From: Pseudomonadota bacterium | Lineage (GTDB): Bacteria > BMS3Abin14 | Length of the DNA: 6,164 bases | Assembly (NCBI GenBank): GCA_016937135.1 | Contig: JAFGWO010000108.1 | Span: forward strand, 1 to 6,164 | Direction of reading: 5' to 3' | Shown here: one piece after another, positions 5,351 to 6,164 of the stretch | Numbering within the stretch: position 1 is the first letter of the stretch | Layout: each line of letters begins with the position of its first letter | The notes under the pieces: model-generated | What the model was told of the DNA's origin: nothing | Database searches by the model: none | Seen by the model: only the letters and a program-made list of their open reading frames with translations | Program-made: the position numbers and the translations under genes

Positions 5351-5944
5351 ATGAATCTGATTCCAATGGTCATCGAACAGACAGGCCGGGGGGAACGGGC
5401 CTATGACATATACTCCCGTCTTTTAAAGGACAGGATTATCTTTCTGGGGACCGCCATCGACGATCAGGTTTCGAACCTGCTCATCGCCCAGCTCCTTTAC
5501 CTTGAAGCGGAAGCCCCCGATAAGGATATCCATGTCTACATCAACAGCCCGGGCGGCTCGGTTTCGGCCGGCCTTGCGATATACGATACCCTGCGTTACA
5601 TTAAGCCGGACATTGAGACTATCTGCATCGGACAGGCAGCCAGCATGGCTGCCCTGATCCTCGCGGCGGGTTCTAAACACAAGCGGTTGGCCCTGCCCCA
5701 TTCGAGGATAATGATCCATCAGCCGATGGGAGGTTTCTCAGGCCAGGCATCGGATATCGATATCCATGCCAGGGAAATCCTGAGGATGAAAGCCGAATTG
5801 AACCTGATCCTCGCCAACGCTACAGGGCAGCCGTTAGAGAGGATCGAAAATGACACGGACAGGGATTTCTTCATGTCCGGGGATCAGGCCGTCGAATACG
5901 GACTGGTCGACCGCGTGATCCTGAGCAGGTCCGCTTCAGAATAA
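5351..5944 (+). CDS. clpP: ATP-dependent Clp protease proteolytic subunit
   Basis: This 197-residue serine peptidase forms the tetradecameric proteolytic chamber that works with ClpX (and ClpA/ClpC where present) in the cytoplasm. The catalytic triad is intact: S98 in GQAASMAA, H123 in MIHQP and D172 in DTDRDFF. The oxyanion glycine loop INSPGGSV (64-71) and the signature around both active-site motifs are canonical. The N-terminus [23 protein letters not shown] lines up almost directly with the mature end of E. coli ClpP (ALVPMVIEQ), so there is essentially no long propeptide; the protein is about ten residues shorter than the E. coli precursor. GGAGG at 5341-5345 is the ribosome-binding site, five bases before the ATG. 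It lies 75 bases after tig and 22 bases before clpX. Confidence 0.98.
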   Translation: MNLIPMVIEQTGRGERAYDIYSRLLKDRIIFLGTAIDDQVSNLLIAQLLYLEAEAPDKDIHVYINSPGGSVSAGLAIYDTLRYIKPDIETICIGQAASMAALILAAGSKHKRLALPHSRIMIHQPMGGFSGQASDIDIHAREILRMKAELNLILANATGQPLERIENDTDRDFFMSGDQAVEYGLVDRVILSRSASE

Positions 5945-5966
5945 CGATCATGGCGGGGAGACTATT

Positions 5967-6164
5967 ATGACCGATACCAGGAATAAAGACGGGAACATTT
6001 TAAGGTGCTCCTTTTGCGGAAAGACGCAGGACGAGGTCCGCAAACTGATCGCCGGCCCGACTGTGTATATCTGCAACGAGTGCGTTGACCTCTGCACGGA
6101 CATCATCGCCGAGGAATGGGAGCGGGAGGAGGGCGAGCGCATCACCAAGGGCCTCCTCAAGCCG
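5967..6164 (+). CDS. clpX: ATP-dependent Clp protease ATP-binding subunit ClpX (3' partial)
   Basis: The first 66 codons are present and the frame is open to the right edge. They encode the N-terminal zinc-binding domain of ClpX. CSFCGK (C14, C17) and CNECVDLC (C36, C39) give the four zinc ligands of the C4 finger, which dimerises and binds adaptors and substrates. The linker then begins ([18 protein letters not shown]). The AAA+ unfoldase domain, with Walker A and B and the IGF loop that docks on ClpP, lies beyond the window. GGGGAG at 5955-5960 is the ribosome-binding site, six bases before the ATG. The gene follows clpP by 22 bases and is surely co-transcribed with it; the two products form the ClpXP protease. 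Confidence 0.96.
   Translation, partial: MTDTRNKDGNILRCSFCGKTQDEVRKLIAGPTVYICNECVDLCTDIIAEEWEREEGERITKGLLKP

Noticed and set aside
1..6164. CRISPR array, insertion sequence, integrated element at the tRNA 3' end
   Set aside because: No regularly spaced repeats, transposase or integrase frames, or duplicated tRNA 3' end were seen.

Overview
The window looks like ordinary chromosome of a moderately GC-rich Gram-negative bacterium, most likely of the former Deltaproteobacteria (Desulfobacterota-like). The gene order tRNA-Leu, tig, clpP, clpX and an acetylpolyamine-amidohydrolase-type deacetylase fused to a GNAT domain both fit that group. The assignment is inference from gene content and protein style, not from a marker search. 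No phage, insertion sequence or CRISPR array is visible.

Left part (1-2837, + strand): three co-directional genes that read as one transcription unit. The first enters the window from the left and encodes a GNAT acetyltransferase domain joined to a complete HDAC/acetylpolyamine-amidohydrolase-like domain. The second is a free-standing GNAT acetyltransferase. The third is a small membrane protein of the UPF0316 type (DUF5698 + DUF2179). Together they suggest a reversible acetylation module with a membrane component of unknown role. A GC-rich hairpin at 2847-2886, followed by a second hairpin with a T-run, closes the unit.

Middle (2838-3940): a single convergent gene on the - strand encodes a small exported low-complexity protein of unknown function. 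A roughly 330-base non-coding stretch follows, ending in a good promoter and a complete tRNA-Leu(UAG) gene with encoded CCA. Between the tRNA and tig lies a 260-base leader with a plausible sigma-70 promoter and two back-to-back 12-bp hairpins (3748-3777 and 3782-3811). These are the most notable non-coding structure here.

Right part (3941-6164, + strand): the protein-quality-control cluster tig, clpP, clpX. Trigger factor folds nascent chains at the ribosome. ClpX unfolds substrates and feeds them to the ClpP peptidase. clpX runs off the right edge after its zinc-finger domain. The most interesting material is the GNAT-HDAC fusion with its neighbours and the tandem-hairpin element; the remainder is housekeeping.
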